Positions 26,531-35,831 of a DNA stretch of 64,000 bases are shown piece by piece (positions within the stretch are counted from its first letter, which is position 1; every line of letters begins with the position of its first letter). The notes under the pieces are model-generated. The model did not search any database, was not told the origin of the DNA, and saw nothing but the letters and a program-made list of their open reading frames with translations. This stretch comes from Romboutsia lituseburensis DSM 797 (GTDB lineage: Bacteria; Bacillota; Clostridia; Peptostreptococcales; Peptostreptococcaceae), in contig NZ_FNGW01000005.1 in assembly GCF_900103615.1 (NCBI RefSeq), positions 305,320-369,319 on the forward strand, in the 5' to 3' direction. The position numbers and the translations under genes are program-made.

Positions 26531-26623
26531 GTCAACACCTACTTTAGTAATTATTAGATACTAAAGTATTTTATCATATTATGCAGAATTTTTCATATAT
26601 TTAATACATAATCCTATAACTAA

Positions 26624-27595
26624 CTATTTGTATTTTTTATGTATTAACTTACTAATTACATATTTGATTGCATTTATTATAAGGTCAAATTCAATTTTAA
26701 TATAATTTATTATATTTTTAAATTTAAACTTAACTTTATTAACTTTATCTAAAGTTTGTATACCTTCTATAAATCCTTGTCTATATTCTTTTCCAAAACC
26801 CTTTTTAATAAAGAATAAGTATTTCACTAAAAATCCAACTATTAAAAATGGTAAATTTATAATTAATTGAATAATAGGCATGTTTTTATATGGTACATAT
26901 ACATTATTTCTAGCAGCTAATTTTACTTTAAATGAGTTATATTTACTACCCGACGTTGCACTGCCTATATGATATATATGAGCATCTGCACAATATATAT
27001 TTTTATATCCATGTATTTTAGCTCTATATGATATATCTACATCTTCCATATATGCAAAAAATTGTTCATCAAAGTCCCCAATTTCATTAAGTATACTTCG
27101 TCTATATATAGCTGCCCCTGCGCATGAACTAAATATTTCTTTAGTATTAGTATATGAAGTTATAGGTTGTCCATCACCTATTTTATATCCCCATCCTAAT
27201 ACATTATACTCATCACCTGCATCATCTATTATATGTTTATAATCATACCTTATCATTTTAGAGCATACTGAAAATATTTTTTCATCATTTTTTATACAGT
27301 TAATTAGATTCTCTAACCAATCTTTTTTAGCTACTGTATCATTATTTAGTAAAACTACATATTCTGTATTTGATAATTTGATACCTTCATTAACTGCTTT
27401 ATCAAATCCATAGTTTTGGTCTAATCTTTTAAATACTATATTTTCATATTTGTCTAACCATTTATAGTCACTATCCGTTGATGCATTGTCTATTATTATA
27501 ACTCTAAAATTAGAGTATGTTTGAATATACAGTGAATCTATACATTGTTTTAAATACTTATTTCCATTATAATTTGGTATTACTATATCTATCAT
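26624..27595 (-). CDS. GT2 glycosyltransferase, rhamnosyltransferase-like
   Basis: A 323-residue GT-A enzyme. It starts MIDIVIPNYNG, has DNASTDSD, the DXD-like LLNNDTV and the acceptor-region FAYMEDVDISYRAKIHGY, and ends in a hydrophobic/basic membrane-associated tail. The pattern resembles rhamnosyl and galactosyl GT2 enzymes of capsule and O-antigen loci. I use the ATG at 27595 (behind GGAGATTAAG), six codons inside the longest frame. That places it five bases after the stop of the small Cys-rich gene and suggests coupled translation. Given the dTDP-rhamnose genes in the operon, rhamnose is the likely donor. Confidence 0.88.
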   Translation of the reverse strand: MIDIVIPNYNGNKYLKQCIDSLYIQTYSNFRVIIIDNASTDSDYKWLDKYENIVFKRLDQNYGFDKAVNEGIKLSNTEYVVLLNNDTVAKKDWLENLINCIKNDEKIFSVCSKMIRYDYKHIIDDAGDEYNVLGWGYKIGDGQPITSYTNTKEIFSSCAGAAIYRRSILNEIGDFDEQFFAYMEDVDISYRAKIHGYKNIYCADAHIYHIGSATSGSKYNSFKVKLAARNNVYVPYKNMPIIQLIINLPFLIVGFLVKYLFFIKKGFGKEYRQGFIEGIQTLDKVNKVKFKFKNIINYIKIEFDLIINAIKYVISKLIHKKYK

Positions 27596-27599
27596 AAAC

Positions 27600-27830
27600 T
27601 TAATCTCCATCACAATTATCTACATTACAAAATTCAGTACAATCATAATCATGAAAGTTCAAATTTTCTATACATTGATCTATATCTTTACAATTTTCTA
27701 TTTCAGATTCAAACTCTACATTACTTTTCATATTATTACTTAGATGTTTATTGACTCTATATCTTTTTTTATCTTTTTTTATTACATAAAAATATATAAC
27801 GATTAAAATTAATAGTATGCAATCTATCAT
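27600..27830 (-). CDS. Small membrane protein with acidic Cys-rich tail, unknown
   Basis: About 76 residues. One N-terminal membrane helix (DCILLILIVIYFYVI) is followed by a basic patch KKDKKRYRVNK. The acidic tail has five cysteines in a spaced series (ENC, DQC, YDC, EFC, DNC) and ends NCDGD. A good AAGGAG lies upstream. The first two codons are TTG-ATG, and I take the ATG at 27830. I do not recognise the family. The spacing to the following GT2 gene (five bases) and the location inside the glycan operon argue that it is real and co-expressed. A metal-binding or disulfide-bonded outer tail is possible. Confidence 0.6.
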   Translation of the reverse strand: MIDCILLILIVIYFYVIKKDKKRYRVNKHLSNNMKSNVEFESEIENCKDIDQCIENLNFHDYDCTEFCNVDNCDGD

Positions 27831-27983
27831 CAAGTTCTCCTTCTATTATATATTTATAGCCTTATAATCAGCCTTCTTTTTACTTAACTAAATTAAATAT
27901 GATTAAATAAAAGTAAGATAATATAAAACACCTAGATTTTTATCTATTCTATAATGCTACACCCAACGTTAGCACTCTATTTA

Positions 27984-28979
27984 TCATATCTTATTTTTAA
28001 AAATCGTTCTGTATATTAAATAATATACATAAAAACTCTTTTTAAATATTAATATTCTTATTTTATTTTTATTACTAATCTGATAATTTAAGTTATAATC
28101 ATTCATATTATAACTAAAGTCATCTATTATTTTTATATATACATTTTGGGCTTCTTTAAAAGTAAGTTCTTTTATGCATGCGTCTATTATATTTCCAAAC
28201 AATACAAACATATATCTAAATTGATATAAATATTTAAACGATAAATATATTTCTTCTTCCACCATAAATTCCCTTATCATATTTATAGATTTTAATATAT
28301 CTAACTTTACTAAAGAAAATTTATCCGTTGTTGATGAGTTTTCTCTTTTATTATAAAAATATAAATATTCATCTAGAAAACCAACTTTATTACTTTTATA
28401 CAATGTTATAAATGTTGTATATTGATCTTCTCCAAATCTTAAGTTAGGAAATACTATATTATTTTGTCTAAATAATTCTGACTTAAATAACTTATTACAA
28501 GAATATGCTAAAATCTCAAACTTCATAAATTTACTTATAATATCTTTTTTATCTTCTAGTATCTCTATTCCTTTTGTATCTATTTTTTTTTCTATATTAT
28601 TAGGATAAACTTCAATCATTTTACATATTACCATATCGCAACTTTTACTAATAGCATAATTATATAAAGTTTTATACATATCAATATCAACCCAATCATC
28701 ACTATCTACAAATCCAATGTATTTTCCCCTTGATATATTTATAGCTAAATTACGTGATTCTGAAGGTCCCTTATTAACACTATTTTTTATTAATACTATA
28801 TTTTCATATCTCTCTAAATATCTATTATATATTTGTTTAGAGTTATCTGTTGAACAATCATCAACTAATATTATTTCAATGTTACTCAAAGTTTGATTCA
28901 CTAATGATTCTAAACACTTCTCTAAATACTTTTCTGAGTTGTATATAGGAACGATTATAGAAACTTTGATTTCATTCAT
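27984..28979 (-). CDS. GT2 glycosyltransferase
   Basis: A 331-residue GT-A enzyme beginning KVSIIVPIYNSEKYLEKC, with LVDDCSTDNS, GFVDSDDWVD (DXD) and FGEDQYTTF (catalytic ED). It is the common family-2 layout for capsule and teichoic-acid side-chain sugars, with a helical C-terminal region. Cytoplasmic or membrane-peripheral. It follows the CDP-polyol transferase gene by 16 bases. Donor sugar unknown. Confidence 0.9.
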   Translation of the reverse strand: MNEIKVSIIVPIYNSEKYLEKCLESLVNQTLSNIEIILVDDCSTDNSKQIYNRYLERYENIVLIKNSVNKGPSESRNLAINISRGKYIGFVDSDDWVDIDMYKTLYNYAISKSCDMVICKMIEVYPNNIEKKIDTKGIEILEDKKDIISKFMKFEILAYSCNKLFKSELFRQNNIVFPNLRFGEDQYTTFITLYKSNKVGFLDEYLYFYNKRENSSTTDKFSLVKLDILKSINMIREFMVEEEIYLSFKYLYQFRYMFVLFGNIIDACIKELTFKEAQNVYIKIIDDFSYNMNDYNLNYQISNKNKIRILIFKKSFYVYYLIYRTIFKNKI

Positions 28980-28995
28980 ATATATTTCTCCTATA

Positions 28996-30237
28996 CTATT
29001 TTTTATTTATCTTTTTTAATAATGATTCAAATGTATCATTTATATTTAAATCAAAATATAACTTCTTAATCTTCTCTCTATCATCAAAATAATCATCATT
29101 GTTCAAATTATATATTATTTTCTCTTTTAAACCTTCTATTTCATATGCCTTATCTCCTGGTGTTATCGAGTTGAAATCACATATAAAACCTTTATCATTG
29201 TTTTTATATATTTCTATATCATAAACGTAGAATATTATTGGCTTATCAATAAATAAGTAATCCGAGTATATAGATGAGTAATCTGTTAATAACAAGTCAA
29301 TATCATTTAATATGGTATATATATCAAAATTTTCATCTAAATTATAAAAATTCTCATTATTATTAACAATAGATAAATCTCCTGCAAAATGAAATTTACT
29401 AAAAAATAGTATATTATTATCATTTATAAAATCTATAAACATTTTAAATTCATCTTCATTCTGTATATTTAGAGGATATGAAGTTTCTTTATTATTTTCA
29501 ATAATTGCATCATTTCTATATGTTGGTACATATAGTATAATATTTTTATCATTTTTAACATTATTTATTAATTGTTTAATTTCTAATTCATTTTTGCTTA
29601 AGCAATTTATATACTTTTTATCTGTTTCATCTAGACTCAAATATATATTTCGTGGATAATTTGCTTCTATAACTTCATTTTCCCATAATCTGAATGGAAA
29701 TTTATGAACTTCATTTGTGACAAATTTTGAAGTTGATAAAAATTTATACTTGTACCATAATCCTGGTGATGATATATGTCTTATAATATATATTAATTTA
29801 TATTTAAATGAATTAATATTAGGAACTTCATTTAAGTCGCTAACTTTTTTAGGCCCTACGCCATGCCACAACTGAATTCTATTTGACTTAGCAGAAAAAT
29901 ATGAATTTATATCATTTGGAGCCTGACATATAAAATGATTCTTTGCTTTCAGATGATATATAATCGACTTTATATGCCATCTTTTTTCGACATCAAATCC
30001 ATTGGAGTTTAACAAATTATATACTTTATCACTATCAGTTATCCATACCAATTTTTCTATTCCATATTTTTCTTTGTTTTTGTTCAAGTATAAATATAAA
30101 TATTTACTATTATCTGAAAAATTTTTCCCAAACCAACTTCCAAACACACATATTTTATCTGTTTTTTTTATAAATAAAGATAGTATAATAGTTATTAAAT
30201 TTATAATTATTATCAATATTTTTTTTGCTATTTTCAT
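28996..30237 (-). CDS. CDP-polyol (glycerol/ribitol) phosphotransferase, TagF/TarF-like
   Basis: A 413-residue protein with an N-terminal hydrophobic stretch (about 7-24). A glycerophosphotransferase domain follows, with CVFGSWFGKNFSDNSKYL, LWHGVGPKK, FSKFHFAG and TDYSSIYSDYLFIDKPIIFY. These His- and Asp-centred motifs are those of TagB/TagF/TarL enzymes, which use CDP-glycerol or CDP-ribitol to add polyol-phosphate units. With TarI/TarJ-like genes next door, ribitol phosphate is the likely unit. It may be the primer or one of two polymerases; the second is the fused enzyme at 32004-34277. Confidence 0.9.
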   Translation of the reverse strand: MKIAKKILIIIINLITIILSLFIKKTDKICVFGSWFGKNFSDNSKYLYLYLNKNKEKYGIEKLVWITDSDKVYNLLNSNGFDVEKRWHIKSIIYHLKAKNHFICQAPNDINSYFSAKSNRIQLWHGVGPKKVSDLNEVPNINSFKYKLIYIIRHISSPGLWYKYKFLSTSKFVTNEVHKFPFRLWENEVIEANYPRNIYLSLDETDKKYINCLSKNELEIKQLINNVKNDKNIILYVPTYRNDAIIENNKETSYPLNIQNEDEFKMFIDFINDNNILFFSKFHFAGDLSIVNNNENFYNLDENFDIYTILNDIDLLLTDYSSIYSDYLFIDKPIIFYVYDIEIYKNNDKGFICDFNSITPGDKAYEIEGLKEKIIYNLNNDDYFDDREKIKKLYFDLNINDTFESLLKKINKK

Positions 30238-30269
30238 TTAATCTCCTCCTATTATACTAATACTATCCT

Positions 30270-31289
30270 TTATATATTCCAATCCATGATAGTTTTAAAT
30301 GGTGTTGTTAAATCATATTCAAAAGCTATAATTATATCATCTATATTATTTATATTAATATTCTTAGATATTATCTTACTTAGTTGGCTTTGACATTCCA
30401 CATTTTTTTCTAAAAAATGTACCGCTTCCTCAAAATCTGTTCTTCCACTTCTACTATTACCTAGAAGGGTTATTCCTTTTTCTAATATAATCCTAGTATT
30501 AATTTCTACAGGATTTTCAGCTACCCCTAACAAGGCAACTGTCCCTTCGGGCCTAATATACTCAAGAATCTGATCTATAGCATATTGGCTCGATTTGCCT
30601 CCAACAGCTTCAAATGCATGATCTACTTTTATATTGCTTGGTATAGATTCAATTTGATATGCTTCATCTACAAAAGAAAAAAAGTTTAATTTTTCTTCAT
30701 TTTTTCCAAAAACAATAATTTTACTTTTTGGATATTTCGTTTTTAATATAAGTGATATTATAAAACCTAAATTTCCATCTCCCCATACTCCTATTGTATC
30801 AAAGTGCAAATGCGATTTTTTTGCAAATCTACTTATTGCATGCATTGCCACACTTACTAACTCTGTAAAAGCTGCTATGTTATGATCTAAATTAATATAT
30901 TTTACAATTCTATCTCTAGCCATGAAAACATAATCTTGCATAAAGCCATCATATCCACTTGCTCTAAATTTGCTATTTTCTAAATAATTTTCACTTATAA
31001 TTTTATTTTTTTCTATAGGGGTATTTGGTATCATTATCACAGTATCGCCTTTATTATATTCACCCTTAGGATCAAATACAACTTCTCCGACAGCTTCATG
31101 TATTAATGCCATAGGAAGTTTTTTATCAAGTATTTTTTTACCTCTAGCCCCTGTATAATATCTTTGATCCGCTGCACATATAGATAGCCTAGTTGGTCTA
31201 ACTATTATGCCTTCACCGTCTAAACTTCTCTCTTCAAAACATACTACTATTTGTTTTGGCGAAACTAATCTATATATTTTATTTATCAT
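30270..31289 (-). CDS. tarJ: Ribulose-5-phosphate reductase, TarJ-like zinc alcohol dehydrogenase
   Basis: A 339-residue medium-chain dehydrogenase. The start MINKIYRLVSPKQ at 31289 matches the TarJ N terminus and lies behind AAGGTGAT; an upstream in-frame ATG is ignored. It shows the catalytic Cys region RLSICAADQRYY, the LIHEAVGEV zinc site and a Rossmann WGDGNLGF. TarJ reduces ribulose-5-phosphate to ribitol-5-phosphate for CDP-ribitol synthesis. The gene overlaps the end of the tarI-like gene by 11 bases, a typical TarI-TarJ pair. Assignment to ribitol rather than another polyol rests on the pair. Confidence 0.88.
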   Translation of the reverse strand: MINKIYRLVSPKQIVVCFEERSLDGEGIIVRPTRLSICAADQRYYTGARGKKILDKKLPMALIHEAVGEVVFDPKGEYNKGDTVIMIPNTPIEKNKIISENYLENSKFRASGYDGFMQDYVFMARDRIVKYINLDHNIAAFTELVSVAMHAISRFAKKSHLHFDTIGVWGDGNLGFIISLILKTKYPKSKIIVFGKNEEKLNFFSFVDEAYQIESIPSNIKVDHAFEAVGGKSSQYAIDQILEYIRPEGTVALLGVAENPVEINTRIILEKGITLLGNSRSGRTDFEEAVHFLEKNVECQSQLSKIISKNININNIDDIIIAFEYDLTTPFKTIMDWNI

Positions 31290-32001
31290 TTTTATCACCT
31301 TGTAATAATGCATTTGCTAGTTTTAGATCATAAGGAGTAGTTATTTTGATATTAAACCTTTCCCCATCTACTAACTTTACCATTTCTCCTTTAATTGCAA
31401 ATATCTTTGCTGCATCTGTTAATAGTACTTTTTCTTCTCCATTAAGTGAATTATATAGCTCAACTATTTTTTTTATTTTAAATGTTTGAGGAGTTTGACC
31501 TTGATACATATGATTTCTTATAGGTATGCTATTTATAAAATTATTATCTATAGATTCAACTATAGTATCAAACGCAGGTATTACTGTATCTGTAGCTCCA
31601 TAATCTATAGCCATATCAATATTATCATTTATTATCCTATGTGTTATAAACGGTCTTACAGCATCATGAGTAATGATTATATCATCATCATTTATTCCAA
31701 AATTATTTTGTATATGCCTGATTCCACTCATTATAGATTCATTTCTATCACTTCCTCCTTTACATACTTCTATGTATTCTTGTTTATCTAAAGGAATATA
31801 TTTTTTTATTAAATCTATAGTATGTTGTATCCATTCTCTAGGTGTTACTACTATAATTTTATTAATTCGATCATTTAGTAAAAATCTTTCTAACGTATGT
31901 ATTATTATAGGTCTGCTTCCTATTAATAAAAATTGTTTTGGCATATCAGTATTGCCCATTCTACTTCCCCTACCACCAGCTAGAATTTCTGCATATATCA
32001 T
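31279..32001 (-). CDS. tarI: Ribitol-5-phosphate cytidylyltransferase, TarI/IspD family
   Basis: A 240-residue nucleotidyltransferase with AEILAGGRGSRMG (the nucleotide-binding loop), MPKQFL, DAVRPFITH and TPQTFK, the standard IspD/TarI set. The TDMPKQF start and the partner reductase gene favour TarI over the isoprenoid enzyme. It activates ribitol-5-phosphate with CTP. It lies between the fused GT2-phosphotransferase gene (3-base gap) and tarJ. Confidence 0.9.
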   Translation of the reverse strand: MIYAEILAGGRGSRMGNTDMPKQFLLIGSRPIIIHTLERFLLNDRINKIIVVTPREWIQHTIDLIKKYIPLDKQEYIEVCKGGSDRNESIMSGIRHIQNNFGINDDDIIITHDAVRPFITHRIINDNIDMAIDYGATDTVIPAFDTIVESIDNNFINSIPIRNHMYQGQTPQTFKIKKIVELYNSLNGEEKVLLTDAAKIFAIKGEMVKLVDGERFNIKITTPYDLKLANALLQGDKNDK

Positions 32002-32003
32002 TT

Positions 32004-34277
32004 TTATTTCTCCTTATTATCAAGAATAAAATTAACTAATCGTTCTGTTGAATTTCCGTCGCAACTTGACATAAATTTCATTCTAAACTCCGCAATTTTT
32101 TTAGTATCTAGTTTTCCATTTTTTATAATATCAACAATGCCATCATTATCATAAACTATAGGTCCTGGAACAAACGCTTCATAATCATAAAAAAAGTTTC
32201 TTTCATCTAAATATGAATCTAAATCATATGAGAAAAATATCATCGGCTTTTCTAGTAACGAGTATTCAAATATAACGGATGAATAATCTGTTATTAATAT
32301 GTCTGTAACTAAAAATAATTCATTTATATCTCTATATAAGCTTAAATTTATAACATTATCTTTATACTTATCATCTATATCTATTCCATTTTTAGTAACA
32401 GCTGGATGGAGTTTTAATATAAGTATATATTCTTTTCCTAATTCATTTATAATTTTTCTATAATCTATATTTATATCAAACTCTTGTCTATCCTTTCCGC
32501 CTCCTCTAAATGTAGGTGCATATAGTATTACTTTTTTACCAATTATATTAGGATACTTATTCTCTATCATAGATTTTATATAGTCCTTATAGTCTTTATC
32601 ATAAAACATATCTGTTCTTGGAATACCAAAATCAAGTACATTACTTTCATCAATTCTAAATGCATCGCTATAATGTTTATTAACCTCTTTATCACTAGTT
32701 ATTACTTTAGTGTAGTGAGAATGTGCTTCTTTTTCATATTCTTCAGTATGACTTTCCTGGTAATCTATTGCGCTAAAAGCAAACTTTTTAAATGCTCCAC
32801 ACGCATGCCATAATTGTATTACTTCTACATTTTTTTTAAATTTATACCCATATAATGGCCTATAATAATCATCTAGTATTATAAATTTTGATGTAGCAAA
32901 ATCATAATACATTCTCATTAAAGTTCGTTTAGTTAATTTTGTATCCTTTAAATATATTTTTACATCTATGTCATCAAATTCAGCCAATTTATCATTTAAG
33001 TATTTTAAATTTTCTATTAATTTATTACTTCGATTGGTCGCTAATGTTACTTTATTATTAGATATAGGCCTGAACTTTCCATATACAAAAGCTAACTTTA
33101 ACAATAAAATATCAAATTTATTATCTATATACTTAAACAAATTTGATATTTTTCTTCTCACTAAAAATAATAGGATATATATGCTATTATTTTTAGTTAC
33201 ACATTTTTGTATATATTTCATTAAATATCCATTATTTTCAGCTAAGTAATATAAACTTTCTCCATCTAATTTATTTATAGTTTTTCTCAGTAAATTAACA
33301 TATGTTTTTTTTGATTCATTAGTTAAAAATCTATAATGTTCAAGTATTCCAACTGTAACTATCCACTTTAGTTTACCAGATTTATAAACACTTTTATCTT
33401 CTAACTTATCTATAAATTCATATAATAGCTGTAAAGATTTAACTTGTAATGTCTCATCTTTTGACAATAGACTTTGCTTTATTGGAGGCCATATATCACA
33501 ACTTAATAACCTATCTAGATACCTTATTTTTAAATCATTTTGTATTGTTATATTATTAAAATTTGATTCTATTTCATCTTTTATTATTTCCCATATTAGT
33601 TTACTTTGCTTTAATACTTTATATGGGTTATTGAATATAAGTTGAGTTAATGATCCTTCTGATTCTCTTTCTCTATAGTAATATAGATTACTATCTATAC
33701 AATATACTTTTTGAGCTTTAAAATAACTTTTAGTTACAAATACTTGATCTTCACCATATGTTAATCTCTCATCAAATTCTATATATTTTATCAACTCTTT
33801 TTTAAATAGTTTATTCCAATTTACCATTGTATAAAATAATTTTTCATCAAAAACAACATCCCTATATCCATTACCTAAAAAATAATTTTTTATCGGCCAT
33901 TCTCTATTAGAATTAAATTTAAATGCACCTCCTGTAACTATATCTGCATTATTTTCGATAGCCGCTTTATACCTTAACTCTATAGAATCTTTAGGCAATA
34001 TATCATCAGAATCTAAGAATGCTATGTATTTGCCCTTTGCAATCTTTATTCCTGTATTTCTAGCTGAACTAACTCCACTATTTTTTTTTATTATACTTAT
34101 TATATTTTTATATTTTTTACAATAATCATCTATTATTAATTGACTATTATCAGTGGAACCATCATTAATAACTATTATTTCTATATCTTTTAAGCTTTGA
34201 TTAACAACAGATTCTAAAGTGTCTTTTATATATTTTTCTACATTATACACAGGTATAATTATACTTACCTTAACCAT
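32004..34277 (-). CDS. Fused GT2 glycosyltransferase and CDP-polyol phosphotransferase
   Basis: A 757-residue bifunctional protein. The N terminus (about 1-330) is a GT2 with VSIIIPVYNVEKYIKDTLES, NDGSTDNS, FLDSDD and YGEDQVF. The C terminus (about 390-757) is a TagF/TarL-type transferase with QLWHACGAFKKFAFS, LILKLHPAV and TDYSSVIFEYSLLEKPMIFF. One chain could thus add a sugar and a polyol phosphate in turn, giving an alternating repeat. Similar fusions occur in streptococcal and clostridial teichoic-acid loci. It is directly upstream of tarI and downstream of the ABC exporter genes. Confidence 0.9.
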   Translation of the reverse strand: MVKVSIIIPVYNVEKYIKDTLESVVNQSLKDIEIIVINDGSTDNSQLIIDDYCKKYKNIISIIKKNSGVSSARNTGIKIAKGKYIAFLDSDDILPKDSIELRYKAAIENNADIVTGGAFKFNSNREWPIKNYFLGNGYRDVVFDEKLFYTMVNWNKLFKKELIKYIEFDERLTYGEDQVFVTKSYFKAQKVYCIDSNLYYYRERESEGSLTQLIFNNPYKVLKQSKLIWEIIKDEIESNFNNITIQNDLKIRYLDRLLSCDIWPPIKQSLLSKDETLQVKSLQLLYEFIDKLEDKSVYKSGKLKWIVTVGILEHYRFLTNESKKTYVNLLRKTINKLDGESLYYLAENNGYLMKYIQKCVTKNNSIYILLFLVRRKISNLFKYIDNKFDILLLKLAFVYGKFRPISNNKVTLATNRSNKLIENLKYLNDKLAEFDDIDVKIYLKDTKLTKRTLMRMYYDFATSKFIILDDYYRPLYGYKFKKNVEVIQLWHACGAFKKFAFSAIDYQESHTEEYEKEAHSHYTKVITSDKEVNKHYSDAFRIDESNVLDFGIPRTDMFYDKDYKDYIKSMIENKYPNIIGKKVILYAPTFRGGGKDRQEFDINIDYRKIINELGKEYILILKLHPAVTKNGIDIDDKYKDNVINLSLYRDINELFLVTDILITDYSSVIFEYSLLEKPMIFFSYDLDSYLDERNFFYDYEAFVPGPIVYDNDGIVDIIKNGKLDTKKIAEFRMKFMSSCDGNSTERLVNFILDNKEK

Positions 34278-34301
34278 TAATAATACTCCTTAAATTTAGT
34301 C

Positions 34302-35042
34302 TTAATCTGTTAAATGTTGTTCATATGAATCACAAATTTCATTAGTATCTCCTATCATCTTGACCCTTCCCTTCTCAATCCAAACAACCTTGCTACATAG
34401 TCTCCTTATCTGATCTATTGAGTGAGACACAAATAAAACTGTAGCATTTGAGTCTATAAGGTCTAGCATCCTCTTCTCACTTTTAGCTCTAAATTTACCA
34501 TCTCCAACAGAAAGTACTTCATCAACAATCAATATATCAGGTTCTTTAATAGTAGCAATCGAAAACCCAAGTCTAGCTCTCATTCCCGACGAATAATTTT
34601 TGATAGGTGTATCAATAAAGTCTCGTACCTCAGCAAATTCAATGATATTATCCATATTATCATTTATAAATTCTTTGCTATAACCAAGTATAAGACCATT
34701 CAAATATATATTTTCTCTACCTGTTAACTCATTGTCAAAACCAGCACCTAATTCTAAAAGTGGGGATACTTTTCCTTTAACTGTAATACTTCCACTTGTA
34801 GGGTTTTGAACACCGGCTACAACCTTAAGTAATGTACTTTTCCCTGCACCATTTAAACCTACAAATCCTACTACCTCTCCTTTGTATATTTGTAAACTTA
34901 TGCCATTAAGTGCTTTATAAATATCATACTTTATTTCTTTCTTTAATTTTTTTATCATATATTGTTTAAATGAATCTACCTTTTCACTACCTTTTCTAAA
35001 GTGCATAGATACATCTTCAATATCTATAATAATATCTTTCAT
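34302..35042 (-). CDS. tagH: Teichoic-acid-type ABC exporter, ATP-binding subunit
   Basis: A 246-residue ATPase with Walker A GLNGAGKSTLLK, signature YSSGMRARLGF, Walker B ILIVDEVLSVGD and switch VSHS. The N-terminal FRKGSEKVDSFKQYMIKKLK stretch is typical of TagH/RfbE exporters of polymers on a lipid carrier. The ATG at 35042 is preferred over an upstream TTG in the ribosome site. It forms the exporter with the permease encoded 13 bases upstream. Confidence 0.93.
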   Translation of the reverse strand: MKDIIIDIEDVSMHFRKGSEKVDSFKQYMIKKLKKEIKYDIYKALNGISLQIYKGEVVGFVGLNGAGKSTLLKVVAGVQNPTSGSITVKGKVSPLLELGAGFDNELTGRENIYLNGLILGYSKEFINDNMDNIIEFAEVRDFIDTPIKNYSSGMRARLGFSIATIKEPDILIVDEVLSVGDGKFRAKSEKRMLDLIDSNATVLFVSHSIDQIRRLCSKVVWIEKGRVKMIGDTNEICDSYEQHLTD

Positions 35043-35054
35043 ACCTACCAACCC

Positions 35055-35831
35055 CTAAACATATAGTATAAATTTATCTTTATTTTTATTAAAAACTATA
35101 AATCCAAGTATCATATATAGAATAGAATATACCACACATAAAATAACATTAGTATTTAATGTTATTTTACTATATAGAATACAATCTCTGAATATACTTA
35201 TAACCGGATATATGGGATTTAACTGCATAATCCACTTAAAAGTTGGTGTTACTATATCGGATGAATAAAATATCGCTGACATATACATTATAAGCATTAA
35301 TATAACTGAATATATATGTTGCATATCTCTAAAAAAAACATTTATTGTAGCTAAAATAAGGCCTATACCTAATGATATAAAAAATAATGCGGCTAAAGGA
35401 TATATCATAAATAAATTTATAAATTTTAACTTAACACCAGTTATAATCATAACTATAAATAAAGGTATTAAAGATATTATAAAAATTATAAATGTAGATA
35501 TAATCCTAGACAGTGGATATATGTATTGTGGTATATATATCTTTTTTATAAGTGAACTTTTACTAGTTATCGATGTCATGCATTGATTCGTAGATTGTGA
35601 GAAAAAATCATATATCAATCTTCCTGCTAAACAATATACAGGAAAGTTCGGTATAGAATTTTTAAATATATTAGAAAATATAAACGTAAGTACAAGCATT
35701 GTTAGTAGTGGATTTAGCATACTCCATAAAATTCCTAAAAAAGAGTTTTTATACTTAACTTTTATATCTCTTTTTACAAACTCATATAATAATGGTTTGT
35801 ATTCCTTATATGTTTGTATATACTGTTTCAT
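35055..35831 (-). CDS. tagG: Teichoic-acid-type ABC exporter, permease subunit
   Basis: A 258-residue membrane protein of the ABC-2 type with six helices and the amphipathic RDIKVKYKNSFLGILWSMLNP start shared by TagG/Wzm proteins. It moves a finished lipid-linked polymer to the outer face with its ATPase partner. Its start overlaps the end of rfbB by 26 bases. Presence of this exporter argues that the polymer is finished inside the cell, unlike Wzx/Wzy systems. Confidence 0.93.
   Translation of the reverse strand: MKQYIQTYKEYKPLLYEFVKRDIKVKYKNSFLGILWSMLNPLLTMLVLTFIFSNIFKNSIPNFPVYCLAGRLIYDFFSQSTNQCMTSITSKSSLIKKIYIPQYIYPLSRIISTFIIFIISLIPLFIVMIITGVKLKFINLFMIYPLAALFFISLGIGLILATINVFFRDMQHIYSVILMLIMYMSAIFYSSDIVTPTFKWIMQLNPIYPVISIFRDCILYSKITLNTNVILCVVYSILYMILGFIVFNKNKDKFILYV

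Noticed and set aside
26540..26567. Hairpin ACTTTAGTA/TACTAAAGT before the sugar-phosphate transferase gene
   Set aside because: No T-run follows on the minus strand, and it sits within the operon. A terminator call is not supported; it may be an RNA processing or regulatory stem.
27834..27983. Possible small gene in the gap upstream of the Cys-rich protein
   Set aside because: Stops in all minus-strand frames are dense and there is no ribosome site. I see only spacer sequence.
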